Positions 22,329 to 29,938 of a stretch of DNA of 64,000 bases are shown here, one piece after another; the first letter of the stretch is position 1, and each line of letters begins with the position of its first letter. Below the pieces are notes generated by a model that was not told the origin of the DNA, did not search any database, and was given only the letters and a program-made list of their open reading frames with translations. A program made the translations under genes and the position numbers. Where the stretch lies: NCBI GenBank assembly GCA_934503195.1, contig CAKSVM010000005.1:1-64000 (forward strand), in the 5' to 3' direction. The stretch comes from an uncultured Eubacteriales bacterium. Lineage in GTDB: Bacteria > Bacillota > Clostridia > Oscillospirales > CAG-272.

Positions 22329-23132
22329 ATGAATATAACGGACAAGAATATTGACGGCGGGCGGCCGTTTGACTGGGGGAGAACATCGGCCGGATACGCG
22401 AAATACCGCGATATATACCCGACGGAATTCTATGAGAAAATAATCGCGCGCGGACTCTGCAAGGCTGGTCAGCGGGTGCTTGATCTTGGCACCGGGACGG
22501 GAGTTCTGCCGCGGAACATGAGAAAATTCGGCGCGGAGTGGGTCGGCGTCGACATTTCGGAAAATCAGATCGCGATGGCAAAAGAGCTTTCAAAGGGGAT
22601 GGGAATCGATTATCTCGTCTCGCCATCCGAGAAGATCGATTTTCAGGACGCGTCGTTTGACGTTGTCACGGCCTGCCAGTGCTTCTGGTATTTTGACGCC
22701 GGGATAATGCCCGGAAAGCTTTCGCGCGTGCTTAAAGACGGCGGAAAGCTGCTGATTCTCTATATGGCGTGGCTTCCGTTTGAGGATCATATCGCCGGGG
22801 AGAGCGAGAAGCTTATCTTAAAATACAATCCCGCGTGGAGCGGAGCGGGCGAGACGGTTCATCCGATAAAAATCGACGGGCGGTATCTTGAAAAATTCAG
22901 TCTGACTCATCACGAGGAGTACAGACTTAAGGTCGGCTTCACGCGCGAGAGCTGGAACGGACGGGTAATCGCCTGCCGCGGAATCGGCGCGTCGCTTTCC
23001 GACGCCGGGATATCGTCGTTTGAGCGCGAGCATCGAAGGCTCCTTGAGGAGATCGCGCCGGAAAATTTCGAAATTCTCCACTACGCGGCTATGGCCGAAC
23101 TCACTTTGAAAAGCACCGGAGGTGTAATATGA
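22329..23132 (+). CDS. Class I SAM-dependent methyltransferase
   Basis: The 267-residue protein has motif I VLDLGTGTGVLPRNM at residues 50-64, motif II region WVGVDISENQIAMAKELS and a post-II SFDVVTACQCFWYFD. This is the UbiE/SmtA-like (Methyltransf_11) arrangement, so a small-molecule acceptor is most likely. The substrate cannot be told. GGGGGATAA precedes the ATG. Its stop overlaps the next gene as ATGA. Confidence 0.85.
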   Translation: MNITDKNIDGGRPFDWGRTSAGYAKYRDIYPTEFYEKIIARGLCKAGQRVLDLGTGTGVLPRNMRKFGAEWVGVDISENQIAMAKELSKGMGIDYLVSPSEKIDFQDASFDVVTACQCFWYFDAGIMPGKLSRVLKDGGKLLILYMAWLPFEDHIAGESEKLILKYNPAWSGAGETVHPIKIDGRYLEKFSLTHHEEYRLKVGFTRESWNGRVIACRGIGASLSDAGISSFEREHRRLLEEIAPENFEILHYAAMAELTLKSTGGVI

Positions 23133-23749
23133 CAAACGAAGAATTGGCCCGGATAAGGTCACTCAAAGCCTACCTGAAAAGGAACCGTCGTGTCAGCTGC
23201 CAGAAATACGACTGCCGCTGCATCGGGGATTTCATCTACCGCGAGATCGGCGGATACATCTATGTGATACTGACAAGCGTCACCGAGCCGGATTCGGTCA
23301 CTGTGCGGATCTGGTGCAAGCCGATCGCGCTCGACGAGCTTTTCTGGGAAGTTTTTGATATGAAGGAATCGGCGTCAAAGCAGCCGTTCAGCTTCCACGT
23401 GAACGGCGCGTATACCGCGGGAAAGCTGGCTATCGAGAAATTCGACGTCCCGGCGGCCGATACGTTGGGGCTCTACGACTCGATCCTCTCAGAGGCGGTG
23501 AGGCTCATTTCGGGATATTCGGAAAAATTCCGCACTCCTGATGACTTCAAGGCGGCGATTACCGATCGCCCGGGCGAGTCGCTTAATATGATTCTCTGCG
23601 AGATTCTCGACAGCAATTTCCGGGAAGCACTCTTCCGCATCGAGGAGTGCCTTGACAGAAACGAGACCGGCGGATATCTTCGCGGCTCGAAGAGCATCCT
23701 TGAATACGCCAGAGAGTATTGTGTGAGGAATTTGGGAAAAAAATATTGA
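23129..23749 (+). CDS. Conserved-looking protein of unknown function, coupled to the methyltransferase
   Basis: I do not recognise a family in this 206-residue soluble protein. It has a basic N-terminus with three nearby cysteines (VSCQKYDCRC, residues 22-31), a predicted alternating strand region (YIYVILTSVTEPDSVTVRIW) and a mainly helical C-terminal half. GGAGG 6 nt before the ATG and a 4-bp overlap with the methyltransferase show that it is a real, co-translated gene. A role linked to the methyltransferase is an inference from coupling only. Confidence 0.7.
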   Translation: MTNEELARIRSLKAYLKRNRRVSCQKYDCRCIGDFIYREIGGYIYVILTSVTEPDSVTVRIWCKPIALDELFWEVFDMKESASKQPFSFHVNGAYTAGKLAIEKFDVPAADTLGLYDSILSEAVRLISGYSEKFRTPDDFKAAITDRPGESLNMILCEILDSNFREALFRIEECLDRNETGGYLRGSKSILEYAREYCVRNLGKKY

Positions 23750-23825
23750 AAATTTCCGCGAAAACGGGAACAAATCCGAATTTTTTGCGTCTTATATATT
23801 AAATCCTTTTCCCGGAGGTCAAGAT

Positions 23826-24242
23826 ATGGAGAAGCGCAGATTATTCGGAATATTTGATATGCTGGCGATAATTGTGACAGAGATCCTGCCGATCGGCGTC
23901 AGAATGGAATTTTCGAACGGAGTCGACGAGACGGTCTCGATGAGATCTTATTTCTCGCTCCTTCCGTTCGGATACGGAATGATTCAGCCGCTGATAATCT
24001 CGCTGATCTCGCTTTTCCTGCTCGCTTTGTGGGTCTGCGGAATGGTTTTCGAAGCCGAGGAAGGATTTTATAAATTTTTGGCGTTTCTGTCAGGCACGGC
24101 GGTGATTATCTGGTTCACGCAGGCCATGATCGGCTTTGCGGGGCTGACCTTCGCGGGAGTTCTCATAAACATCCTCCTCATCGCGGCGGCCGCGCTCGCC
24201 GTTTATGAGGTTAAGGCAATAAGGAGACAGAATGAAACCTGA
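23826..24242 (+). CDS. Small membrane protein of unknown function
   Basis: A 138-residue protein with three or four hydrophobic segments: a short one near residues 8-24, then strong ones at about 52-75, 83-105 and 108-125. It ends in a basic tail. No motif is recognisable. CGGAGG lies before the ATG. Its end overlaps gatC by 11 bp, so it is probably the first gene of the gatCAB transcript. Confidence 0.7.
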   Translation: MEKRRLFGIFDMLAIIVTEILPIGVRMEFSNGVDETVSMRSYFSLLPFGYGMIQPLIISLISLFLLALWVCGMVFEAEEGFYKFLAFLSGTAVIIWFTQAMIGFAGLTFAGVLINILLIAAAALAVYEVKAIRRQNET

Positions 24243-24504
24243 AATTTCAATTGAAAAGATTGCGAAGCTTTCAAGACTCACTCTCGACGAGAGTGAGTCC
24301 GAACGTCTTTATAAGGATCTTCTCGCGATGATCGACTTTGCGGGAAAGCTTCCGGACACCGGACCTTCCGGCAGTGAAGAGCAAGCGAGCGTTTTCCGTG
24401 AGGATATCCCGAAAAGCTGCCTTCCACGTGAGGAACTTCTTTCAAACGCGCCCGACCGCACGGAGGAGTTTTTCAGAGTGCCGCGCACGGTGAAAGGAGA
24501 CTGA
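24232..24504 (+). CDS. gatC: Asp-tRNA(Asn)/Glu-tRNA(Gln) amidotransferase subunit C
   Basis: The 90-residue subunit has the GatC pattern: ISIEKIAKLSRLTLDESESE, a central helix LLAMIDFAGKL, and the C-terminal FREDIPKSCLPREELLSNAPD ending FFRVPRTVKG. GatC wraps around GatA and GatB to stabilise the complex. AAGGAGA lies before the ATG, which is inside the end of the previous gene; gatA follows 3 nt after the stop. Confidence 0.95.
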   Translation: MKPEISIEKIAKLSRLTLDESESERLYKDLLAMIDFAGKLPDTGPSGSEEQASVFREDIPKSCLPREELLSNAPDRTEEFFRVPRTVKGD

Positions 24505-24507
24505 TTT

Positions 24508-25944
24508 ATGCCGATTAAAATAATGTCCGCGGCGACGCTTTCGATCTATCTCAAAAGGCGGTTGCTGCTGTCCTCGGAAATCACCGCGATGCTTCTGGCG
24601 CATATAGAGCGGTCTGACAAAAGCCTTGGCGCGTACATAACGGTCACGGCCGACGCGGCGCGGAAAAAGGCCGGGGAGATCGATAAGGCTCGCGAGGCGG
24701 GCGAAAACCTCGGAAAGCTCGCCGGAATCCCCTTCGCGCTGAAGGACAATATAATGACAAAGGGAATCAGAACGACCTGCGCGTCAAGGATGCTCGAAAA
24801 CTTCGTCCCGGTCTATGACGCGGCGGTTTACGAGAAGCTTTCGGCGGGCGGCGGAGTTCTGCTCGGAAAGACGAACATGGACGAGTTCGCGATGGGATCG
24901 ACGACCGCGAACTCGTATTTCAAAAAGACGAAAAATCCGTATGACACGAGCCGCGTTCCGGGCGGAAGCTCGGGCGGCGCGGCGGCGGCCGTTGCGGAAG
25001 GAATGGCGGTTTACGCGCTCGGCTCGGACACAGGCGGTTCGGTGAGACAGCCGGCGGCCTTCTGCGGCTGCGTCGGGATGAAGCCGACCTACGGGCGCGT
25101 TTCGAGATACGGACTTATCGCCTTCGCGTCGTCGCTCGACCAGATCGGCCCGATCACGCGTGATGTCTATGACAACGCGCTGGTGCTTTCCTCAATCTGT
25201 GGAAAAGACGCGCGCGACGCTACGTCGGTCGGAGAGGGTGAGGATTTCACCGCCGGAATCGATTCGGGCGTCAAAGGACTTAAGATCGGAATCCCCGACG
25301 AGTTTTTCGCGGGAAACATCGATAAGGGCGTGTCCGACCGTGTGATGTCGGCGGCGTCAGAGCTTGAAAAGCTCGGCGCGGAGCTTGTCAGAATCAGATT
25401 TGCCTCGCTTGAGTACGCGCTTCCCGCGTATTACGTGATTTCAAGCGCGGAGGCGTCGTCGAATCTCGCGCGCTTTGACGGAGTCCGCTATGGGCACCGC
25501 GCGAAAGAGTTTTCGGATATCGACGAGCTTTACTCAAAATCGCGCTCCGAGGGCTTCGGCGACGAGGTGAAGCGGCGGATAATGCTCGGAACCTTCGCGC
25601 TCTCGGCCGGATATTACGACAAATATTATAAAAAAGCGGTCGCGGCGAAGAGACTCGTGAACGGCGATTTCGAATCGGCGTTTGAGGTATGCGATCTTAT
25701 CCTGACTCCGACGACTCCGACCGTGGCGTACCGCTTCGACGAGCGGCGCGACCCGGTTTCGGAATACATGGGCGACATCTTTACGGTTCCGGCGAGCCTT
25801 GCGGGGCTTCCGGCGATGTCGGTTCCGTTCGGAAAGGTGAATGGGCTTCCGGTCGGCGTTCAGCTGATCGGAAAGAAATTTGACGAAAAGACGCTCTACC
25901 GCGTCGGCTACGCGCTTGAAAAGGCCGGGGAGGAGCGGGAATGA
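24508..25944 (+). CDS. gatA: Asp-tRNA(Asn)/Glu-tRNA(Gln) amidotransferase subunit A
   Basis: Amidase that releases ammonia from glutamine for transamidation of mischarged tRNA. The catalytic Lys-Ser-Ser triad of the amidase signature family is intact: Lys79 (FALKDN), Ser154 (GGSSGG) and Ser178 (SDTGGSVRQP). At 478 residues it has normal length. AGGAGA precedes the ATG. It overlaps gatB by 4 bp. Confidence 0.96.
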   Translation: MPIKIMSAATLSIYLKRRLLLSSEITAMLLAHIERSDKSLGAYITVTADAARKKAGEIDKAREAGENLGKLAGIPFALKDNIMTKGIRTTCASRMLENFVPVYDAAVYEKLSAGGGVLLGKTNMDEFAMGSTTANSYFKKTKNPYDTSRVPGGSSGGAAAAVAEGMAVYALGSDTGGSVRQPAAFCGCVGMKPTYGRVSRYGLIAFASSLDQIGPITRDVYDNALVLSSICGKDARDATSVGEGEDFTAGIDSGVKGLKIGIPDEFFAGNIDKGVSDRVMSAASELEKLGAELVRIRFASLEYALPAYYVISSAEASSNLARFDGVRYGHRAKEFSDIDELYSKSRSEGFGDEVKRRIMLGTFALSAGYYDKYYKKAVAAKRLVNGDFESAFEVCDLILTPTTPTVAYRFDERRDPVSEYMGDIFTVPASLAGLPAMSVPFGKVNGLPVGVQLIGKKFDEKTLYRVGYALEKAGEERE

Positions 25945-27380
25945 AGTTCATCGACGATTACGAGCTTGTCTGCGGACTCGAGGTTCATGTTGAGCTTAAG
26001 ACCGCGACGAAGATCTTCTGCTCCTGCCCGACGGCCTTCGGCGCGGAGCCGAACACTCAGTGCTGTCCGGTCTGTTCGGGGATGCCGGGCGCGCTTCCGG
26101 TGCTTAACCGGAAGGTTGTCGAACTCGCGGTAAAAGCCGGGCTCGCGCTCGGATGCGAGATCTCGCGTTTTTCGCGCGAGGATCGGAAGAATTACTTCTA
26201 TCCCGATCTCCCTAAGGCCTATCAGATCTCGCAGTTTGATCTCCCGCTCTGCAAAAACGGACACGTTGACATAATTTCCGACTGTGAGCCGAAGCGGATC
26301 GGAATCACGCGGATTCACATCGAGGAGGACGCCGGAAAGCTGATTCACGACGAGTCGGGCACGCTTATCGACCTCAACCGCTGCGGCGTACCGCTTATCG
26401 AGGTCGTCTCGGAGCCGGATATCCGCTCGGCGAGGGAGGCGGCCGACTACGCCAGAAAGCTCAGGTCGATTCTGCTCTGCGCCGGGGTTTCGGACTGCCG
26501 GATGAATGAGGGCTCGCTCAGGTGCGACGTCAATCTCTCGGTCAGAAAACGCGGTGAGATGACACTCGGAACCCGCACCGAGATGAAGAATATCAACTCC
26601 TTCGCGTTTGTCGAAAAGGCGGTCGAGTACGAGTACCGCCGTCAGGTCGAAGTCATAAAATCGGGCGGGAAGGTGCTTCAGGAGACGCGGAGATTCGACG
26701 CGGAGTCGGGAAAGACCTTCACGATGCGCGTCAAGGAGAACGCCGACGATTACCGTTATTTCCCGGATCCCGACCTTCCGCCGATACGTGTATCGGACGC
26801 TGAGATCGACGCGATAAAGTTGTCGCTTCCAAAGCTACCCGACGAAAGACGCGGCGAATACACGGAAAAATCCGGACTCTCCGAAAAGGACGCGGAACAG
26901 CTGGTTTCGGATATCGGAATCTCGGACTTTTTCGACAGGGCTGTGGAATTCACCGATCAGCCGAAGCTTCTGGCGAACCTCATACTCGGCGAGCTTCTGA
27001 CGCTGATGACCGACGAAAATCCGCTCGTCTCGCCGGAGTCGCTCGCGAAAATCGCGACGCTCTCGGGGAACGGGACGATCAACAGCACGACGGCGAAAAA
27101 ACTCGTGCGGGTTTTATATGAATCGGCCGCGAAGGGCGTGGCGGTCGATCCCGGGAGATATGTCGAGGAGAATGATCTCGCGCAGATACGCGACGAGGAA
27201 CTTCTACGTGAGTATGTCATCGCGGCGGTCGGGGCTGATCCGAAGGCGGTCGCGTCGTACAAGGCCGGAAAGGCGTCGGCGGCGAAGGCGATAATGGGAA
27301 AGATCATGGCGAGAACCGGCGGCCGGGGCGACCCCGTGATTCTCGACCGTCTGCTCTGTGAAATTCTCGCAAAATATTGA
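25941..27380 (+). CDS. gatB: Asp-tRNA(Asn)/Glu-tRNA(Gln) amidotransferase subunit B
   Basis: Binds the mischarged tRNA, activates its side chain with ATP and uses ammonia from GatA. The start CGLEVHVELKT, the zinc-site region CSCP...CCPVCSGMPG, the DLPKAYQISQFD block and the YRYFPDPDLPP motif are all characteristic. The C-terminal YqeY-like tail domain is complete (479 residues). The presence of gatCAB implies indirect synthesis of Gln-tRNA and/or Asn-tRNA. Confidence 0.96.
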   Translation: MKFIDDYELVCGLEVHVELKTATKIFCSCPTAFGAEPNTQCCPVCSGMPGALPVLNRKVVELAVKAGLALGCEISRFSREDRKNYFYPDLPKAYQISQFDLPLCKNGHVDIISDCEPKRIGITRIHIEEDAGKLIHDESGTLIDLNRCGVPLIEVVSEPDIRSAREAADYARKLRSILLCAGVSDCRMNEGSLRCDVNLSVRKRGEMTLGTRTEMKNINSFAFVEKAVEYEYRRQVEVIKSGGKVLQETRRFDAESGKTFTMRVKENADDYRYFPDPDLPPIRVSDAEIDAIKLSLPKLPDERRGEYTEKSGLSEKDAEQLVSDIGISDFFDRAVEFTDQPKLLANLILGELLTLMTDENPLVSPESLAKIATLSGNGTINSTTAKKLVRVLYESAAKGVAVDPGRYVEENDLAQIRDEELLREYVIAAVGADPKAVASYKAGKASAAKAIMGKIMARTGGRGDPVILDRLLCEILAKY

Positions 27381-27389
27381 TTTTTCCAC

Positions 27390-27418
27390 TTGACAAATTT
27401 CTCAGGATATTGTATACT
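27390..27418 (+). promoter_or_regulatory. Promoter of the DUF975 gene
   Basis: TTGACA (27390-27395), 17 nt, TATACT (27413-27418), then AAGGAGG before the start codon. Confidence 0.88.
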
Positions 27419-27450
27419 ATAGTTACCAAGATTCAAGGAGGACACTGACG

Positions 27451-28065
27451 ATGAAATCACGTGTTGAAATCAAAGAAGCGGCAAAGAACATAGTGAAGGG
27501 CAATTATACGATGGCTCTTCTTCCGTATGTCATTTGCGCCGCGCTCACAGGAGTCGCTTCGGCGATTCTGCCCGGAATAGGAGGACTCTTTCTGCTGCCG
27601 CTCGCGGTCGGGATGAGACTCGTCTATCTTATGCTCTGGAAAGGCGAAAATCCGTCGCTTGACATCATGTTCACAAGCGCGTTTCAGGAGAATTACGGCC
27701 GCAAGCTCGGCGGTTCGCTCCTTGTGATGCTTTACACATGGCTGTGGAGTCTGCTCTTCGTCATTCCGGGAATCATCAAGGGCTATTCCTACTCGGCTGC
27801 CGGGTACATTCTCGCGAAGTATCCGAACGTGACGGCTGACAACGCGATAAAGCTCTCGATGCGGATCATGGACGGCCACAAGATGGATCTCTTTGTCATG
27901 CAGCTCAGCTTCATAGGCTGGCAGCTTCTCGGAATTCTGACCTTCGGGCTTCTCAACATTTTCTGGGTGACTCCGTATCAGGTCATCGCCGAGGCGGGAT
28001 GCTTTGACGAATTCCTCACCGACGCACTTGAAAACGGCAGAGTCGACGCGAGCGAACTTGCGTGA
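27451..28065 (+). CDS. DUF975 family membrane protein
   Basis: The 204-residue protein matches DUF975: a basic cytosolic start (SRVEIKEAAKNIVKGNY), several transmembrane segments, the SMRIMDGHKMDLFVMQLSFIGW motif before the penultimate helix and FWVTPYQVIAEAGCF near the end. The family is common in Firmicutes and uncharacterised; a role in membrane homeostasis is only guessed from topology. It is a single-gene unit with strong promoter and terminator. Confidence 0.85.
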   Translation: MKSRVEIKEAAKNIVKGNYTMALLPYVICAALTGVASAILPGIGGLFLLPLAVGMRLVYLMLWKGENPSLDIMFTSAFQENYGRKLGGSLLVMLYTWLWSLLFVIPGIIKGYSYSAAGYILAKYPNVTADNAIKLSMRIMDGHKMDLFVMQLSFIGWQLLGILTFGLLNIFWVTPYQVIAEAGCFDEFLTDALENGRVDASELA

Positions 28066-28083
28066 GGCTTTTGCAGAAATATG

Positions 28084-28127
28084 AAAAATCTCCGGCCGAT
28101 CTTCTGATCGGCCGGAGATTTTTTTTT
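28084..28127. terminator. Strong bidirectional terminator
   Basis: An 18-bp stem (28084-28101 and 28106-28123) around loop TTCT, with T runs on both strands: at least seven T on the plus side, five on the minus side. It separates the DUF975 gene from the convergent kinase gene. Confidence 0.93.
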
Positions 28128-28131
28128 CGCG

Positions 28132-29160
28132 TCAGATTATGAAATCGCATTTATCGGCGATATTGAAGGTTTCGAAGTATTTTTCCTCCATCGGAATCCA
28201 TCTTTCGCGGAAGTTCTGCCACATCCGCTCGCCGTTTCTCGCGAGAATACGCTTTTGCTGCTCCTCCGGCGTGATCGCCGAGAAGGCCGAAATGTCGTAA
28301 TACTTTCCGAACGCCGGGTGCAACGAGTACGCGCCCTCGCAGATGAGAAGCTTCGACTTGCCGATTTTCCGCGGATTTTCCCTGAATCCGCCGCTCTGAC
28401 AGTCGAAGACGCGGTAGGAAAATTCTCCGCGCACGTTGGGAACGACCTCTTCAAGGAATCTTTCGCGGTCGAGATTTCCGCCCGGCTCGGCGAGCCTTTC
28501 GGGCGTCCGCTTTTCAAACGGCAGGAAGAAGTCGTCGAGATGAACGACCTTGCCGTCAAAAAGCTCCGCGATCAGCTTCGCCGCCGTGGTTTTTCCCGAG
28601 GCGGCGCGTCCGTCGAGCGCGAGAACCGCGCTTTCGCGCTTTGAAACCGCGAAGATCAGTGGGAGAAGACGGACATATTTCGAGTCGACGAGACGGTACG
28701 CCGGGTGATATTCGTTACGGTATTCATCGCTGTGACTGACGGCCTTCGGGCCGTCCTTTTCGTATTCCGCGCGGAAGGCGGCGAATTCACCGTATCCGAA
28801 CGGAAGTTCACCGTTTCCGGCGAGTCTCGCGATGATATCGAGCTTTTCCGAGAACTCAGCCGTGTCTCCCTTCGGGGAGGCGGCCGAGTTTATGAAGATC
28901 TTTCCGACGAGCGAAAGTTCGGCGTCGGTCAGCGGCGAGTCGAGATAAACTCTCGAAAAGCGTCCGAGATTCTCGGTGCGAAAGGGTCGGTCATGGCCTG
29001 TCTTCGAATATTCGTCAAAGAGCCGGTTTGCCGCGGCGTTTGCGTCGCTAATCATATGCTCAGGTCCGAAGACCGACTGATACGCGAGCTTCACGGCGTC
29101 GCGCGGCGAAAGCTTTTTGTAGACCTTTGCGTGGAGCGCGATTGTCTCCTCAAAATTCAT
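28132..29160 (-). CDS. Two-domain uridine kinase-like P-loop kinase
   Basis: The C-terminal half (from about residue 175) is a uridine kinase/pantothenate kinase-type P-loop fold: Walker A GRAASGKTT (184-192), the substrate-binding VVHLDDFFLPFEKRTPERL, and a late ILARNGERMWQNFRERWIPMEEKYF lid. The first 170 residues form a separate helical domain (AVKLAYQSVFGPEHMI, LGRFSRVYLDSPLTDAEL) that I cannot name; similar N-terminal domains accompany this kinase in other Clostridia as far as I recall. The start lies 1 nt after the ECF gene stop, with GGAGG inside that gene. Pairing with a vitamin/nucleoside importer suggests trapping of the imported compound by phosphorylation. Confidence 0.78.
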   Translation of the reverse strand: MNFEETIALHAKVYKKLSPRDAVKLAYQSVFGPEHMISDANAAANRLFDEYSKTGHDRPFRTENLGRFSRVYLDSPLTDAELSLVGKIFINSAASPKGDTAEFSEKLDIIARLAGNGELPFGYGEFAAFRAEYEKDGPKAVSHSDEYRNEYHPAYRLVDSKYVRLLPLIFAVSKRESAVLALDGRAASGKTTAAKLIAELFDGKVVHLDDFFLPFEKRTPERLAEPGGNLDRERFLEEVVPNVRGEFSYRVFDCQSGGFRENPRKIGKSKLLICEGAYSLHPAFGKYYDISAFSAITPEEQQKRILARNGERMWQNFRERWIPMEEKYFETFNIADKCDFII

Positions 29161-29161
29161 T

Positions 29162-29740
29162 TTAATCCTCCGGCATCAGATGAGCCTTCTTGAGCGCGAT
29201 CACGATCAGCGGAACGAGAATTATGTGACAGATTATTCCGGGAATCGACCCTGTGACCGCGCCCGCGATAAAGGCGGCGAAGCCGAAGCTTCCGGCGTTC
29301 ACGACCGCGACGGTCCATTTTACGATTCCCCAGACGACGCGTCCGATCACCATCGCGCCGACGAGCGAGACGTAGATGTACGGGATCTTTTTCGGCAGCA
29401 GCCTATAGAGAATCCCGGCGGAAAGTCCGTACGCGGCCATCTCAAAGGCCATCGGAAGCGCGTCGGCGAGCGGCGGCATACTGAAGATCTGGCTTCTTAA
29501 AAGCGGCGAGACGAATCCGACGATCAGTCCCCAGACGGGGCCGCAGATGAATCCGCAGAGCAGCGCGGGAATGTGCATCGGCGAGAGCGCCCGTCCGATC
29601 TGCGGGATCTGCCCGGTGAGAAAGGGAAGTGCCATCGCGAGCGCGAGGCACATCGCCGCGAACGCGAGCGTGCGGATTCTGAAGTGCGCGCGAAGTCCCG
29701 GATGGGATTTCGAGGTGGATTTGGTTTGGGTGTTCTTCAT
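29162..29740 (-). CDS. ECF transporter S component
   Basis: The 192-residue membrane protein has five or six helices and the S-component features of energy-coupling factor importers: an alanine-rich first helix, then IGRALSPMHIPALLCGFICG and SPLLRSQIF, a segment shared by S proteins of the ECF superfamily. These bind a vitamin or nucleobase-type substrate and share a common ATPase module encoded elsewhere. ATG 29740 is chosen over an upstream in-frame ATG at 29767 because GGAGGAAACAAAA lies directly before it. The substrate is unknown; the coupled downstream kinase is the best hint. Confidence 0.85.
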   Translation of the reverse strand: MKNTQTKSTSKSHPGLRAHFRIRTLAFAAMCLALAMALPFLTGQIPQIGRALSPMHIPALLCGFICGPVWGLIVGFVSPLLRSQIFSMPPLADALPMAFEMAAYGLSAGILYRLLPKKIPYIYVSLVGAMVIGRVVWGIVKWTVAVVNAGSFGFAAFIAGAVTGSIPGIICHIILVPLIVIALKKAHLMPED

Positions 29741-29938
29741 TTTTGTTTCCTCCGAAGTGAAATTCACGCGGCTTCTGCCGCGCCGGACACTTATCGTGTC
29801 AGATACGCTTTGGAGTCTGCCCGATTTTGGGCGGGGAGAAAGCCGACTACGGTCGGCCTTGCCTTGCGGCGATATATTGCGGCGTTTTTGCGCCTGATGA
29901 CCGCCCGGTAGATTTTTCCGGGCGGGTCATTTCGAAAA
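29741..29938 (-). other. Structured leader region upstream of the ECF S-component gene
   Basis: This 198-nt gap holds several hairpins when read on the minus strand: a 12-bp stem after the rhamnosidase stop (29898-29931), GCCGAC/GTCGGC, GACAC/GTGTC, CGCGGC/GCCGCG and the palindrome GTGAAATTCAC near the ribosome binding site. ECF S genes are often controlled by riboswitches, but I cannot match this to TPP, FMN, cobalamin, THF or preQ1 consensus cores, and no clear promoter is visible. Confidence 0.3.

Noticed and set aside
29741..29938. TPP, FMN, cobalamin, THF or preQ1 riboswitch before the ECF gene
   Set aside because: None of the conserved core sequences of these classes could be found; only generic hairpins are visible.
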